This document shows positions 10,006 through 11,178 of a stretch of DNA of 11,178 bases, in pieces. The notes beneath the pieces are model-generated. The model was not told the DNA's origin. It did no database searches and saw only the letters and a program-made list of their open reading frames with translations. The stretch lies in assembly GCA_964363695.1 (NCBI GenBank), contig CAYIJI010000038.1:1-11178 (forward strand), read 5' to 3'. Source of the stretch: JAMCZZ01 sp964363695 (GTDB lineage: Bacteria; Patescibacteriota; UBA1384; XYA2-FULL-43-10; 1-14-0-10-43-13). Within the stretch, counting starts at the first letter, position 1. Each line of letters starts with the position of its first letter. Both the position numbers and the translations under genes were made by a program.

Positions 10006-11178
10006 ATTTAAAAGTAGCGGACAAAGAAGTATTTGAAATTCTAGAAGGTGAGAAAAAAAGGCAAAAGGAAGGTCTGGAGATGATAGCATCGGAAAACTAT
10101 GTTTCAGAGGCCGTTTTAGAAGTAATGGGATCCATCTTTACGAATAAATATTCAGAAGGATATCCTGGCCACCGTTACTATGGAGGTCAAGAGTGGACTG
10201 ATAAGATTGAAACTTTGGCATGTGAGCGCGCGCTAGAACTTTTCGGCTTATCTCAAACCGAGTGGCATGCTAATGTTCAGCCATATTCAGGCTCGCCTGC
10301 AAATATTGCTATTTACTTTGCCTTAGCTGAATTTGGCGATACTCTGATGGGTATGAGTTTAGCCCAAGGCGGGCATTTGACTCATGGACATAAAGTTAAT
10401 TTTTCAGGCCGCGCATACAACTTCATACAATACAGCGTACGGGAGGATGACCAAAGGATTAATTATGACGAAGTACGAGACTTGGCCAGAAAACACAAAC
10501 CTAAAATTATTGTTTCAGGAGCCACGGCCTATCCGCGCCAGATTGATTTTAAGAAATTTCAAGAAATTGCTGATGAGGTAGGAGCAATTCACATGGCTGA
10601 CATTTCTCATATTTCCGGCTTGATCATCGGCGGAGTTCACCCCAGCCCTTTTCCCTTTGTTGATGTTGTGATGACAACAACTCACAAGACACTTCGAGGT
10701 CCACGCGGAGCAATAATTATTTGTAAAGAAAAGTATGCCAAAGCAATTGACAAAGCAGTCTTTCCTGGTTTACAAGGTGGTCCTCATGAGCACATCATTG
10801 CTGCAAAAGCGGTTGCTTTTGGTGAAGCCTTAAAGCCGAGTTTTAAAGAATACGCAAAAAATATTGTTCAAAATATGAGTTGCTTTGCTGAGACTTTAAG
10901 CTCTTTTGATTTTAATTTAGTCAGCGGAGGAACCGACAATCACTTATGTCTTGTTGATTTACGAAGCAAAAACATTACCGGAAAAGAATTTGAGGATGCA
11001 TTAGGCAAAGCGGAAATTACAGTCAACAAAAATGCGATTCCCTGTGATCCTCTTCCTCCGGCAGTTACCTCTGGAATTAGAGTGGGCGTTGCTGCCTTAA
11101 CTACTCGTGGTATGGGAATTCATGAGATGCAAAGAATCGCCGAACTATTTAATCTGGTTTATGAAAATAAAGATAATG
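9999..11178 (+). CDS. glyA: Serine hydroxymethyltransferase, 3' end cut off by the window
   Basis: A PLP enzyme that interconverts serine and glycine and loads tetrahydrofolate with a one-carbon unit, used in turn for dTMP and purine synthesis. 393 codons are present without a stop; the family has about 410-420 residues, so only the last few dozen are missing. The start ATG 9999 has AGGGGAGG (9987-9994) upstream and overlaps tmk by seven bases. Visible signatures: IASENYVS (29-36), YPGHRYYGGQEW (55-66), QPYSGSPAN (94-102), MADISHISGL (199-208), the PLP lysine K230 in TTTHKTLRGPRG, GLQGGPHEH (257-265) and SGIRVGVAALTTRGM near the end. QPYSGSPAN and GGPHEH differ from the enterobacterial forms but keep the active-site layout. 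Confidence 0.96.
   Translation, partial: MVDLKVADKEVFEILEGEKKRQKEGLEMIASENYVSEAVLEVMGSIFTNKYSEGYPGHRYYGGQEWTDKIETLACERALELFGLSQTEWHANVQPYSGSPANIAIYFALAEFGDTLMGMSLAQGGHLTHGHKVNFSGRAYNFIQYSVREDDQRINYDEVRDLARKHKPKIIVSGATAYPRQIDFKKFQEIADEVGAIHMADISHISGLIIGGVHPSPFPFVDVVMTTTHKTLRGPRGAIIICKEKYAKAIDKAVFPGLQGGPHEHIIAAKAVAFGEALKPSFKEYAKNIVQNMSCFAETLSSFDFNLVSGGTDNHLCLVDLRSKNITGKEFEDALGKAEITVNKNAIPCDPLPPAVTSGIRVGVAALTTRGMGIHEMQRIAELFNLVYENKDN

Noticed and set aside
10384..10581. 65-codon plus-strand frame inside glyA
   Set aside because: It is out of frame within clearly conserved serine hydroxymethyltransferase sequence.
1..11178. Possible TGA recoding as glycine, as in Gracilibacteria and SR1
   Set aside because: The cupin and dUTPase genes end with TGA at the expected family length, and no conserved gene has an in-frame TGA.

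Overview
The window looks like chromosomal DNA from a small-genome bacterium, most likely of the Candidate Phyla Radiation (Patescibacteria). This is an inference. It rests on low to moderate GC, tightly packed short genes, a DUF5665-type small membrane protein, a short XRE-type regulator module, a divergent dUTPase, and abundant short palindromic intergenic repeats. TGA acts as a stop (the cupin and dUTPase genes end with it), so the ordinary bacterial code applies. No phage genes, CRISPR array or complete insertion sequence is visible.

Layout. Positions 1-136 hold the C-terminus of a queuosine-precursor transporter (YhhQ/QPTR type), convergent with a BaiN/HI0933-family flavoprotein (158-1381, minus). 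The gap upstream of the flavoprotein carries a 164-bp non-coding mobile element (1429-1592) with perfect 14-bp terminal inverted repeats and a perfect 8-bp target-site duplication. Next comes a three-gene plus-strand operon (1753-3299): an Rrf2/IscR-like regulator with three cysteines, a small cupin and a ferredoxin-like protein. A palindrome matching the IscR type 1 core overlaps its promoter. The tmRNA gene (ssrA) lies at 3379-3766, with its own promoter and a terminator shared with the next, oppositely directed operon.

Positions 3891-4877 (minus) hold three tightly coupled small genes of unknown function. They are followed by a DUF5665 protein (4990-5229, minus) and a divergent membrane-anchored SAM methyltransferase (5281-5835). 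A second palindromic repeat precedes an unusual single gene (6063-6854) joining an XRE helix-turn-helix domain to a complete Hsp20 chaperone. It has a palindromic operator between -35 and -10 and a strong internal Shine-Dalgarno/ATG just before the Hsp20 half. A UbiA-family prenyltransferase (6914-7672, minus) follows, then a damaged tRNA-Val(CAC)-like remnant and an intact tRNA-Val(GAC).

The right end (8152-11178, plus) is housekeeping: RNase HII, then dut-tmk-glyA with overlapping reading frames (ATGA at dut/tmk, 7-nt overlap at tmk/glyA). glyA runs off the end. Functionally this links genome maintenance and dTTP supply (ribonucleotide removal, dUTP removal, dTMP phosphorylation) with one-carbon supply for dTMP synthesis.

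A recurrent theme is translation initiation. Several first genes of transcription units have a -10 box placed so that +1 falls on, or within two bases of, the ATG with no Shine-Dalgarno, which suggests leaderless mRNAs. Most genes inside operons have clear Shine-Dalgarno sequences. The observations most worth following are the HTH-Hsp20 fusion with its operator and internal start, the element with target-site duplication, the leaderless pattern, the orphan three-gene operon and the repeat-invaded tRNA remnant.
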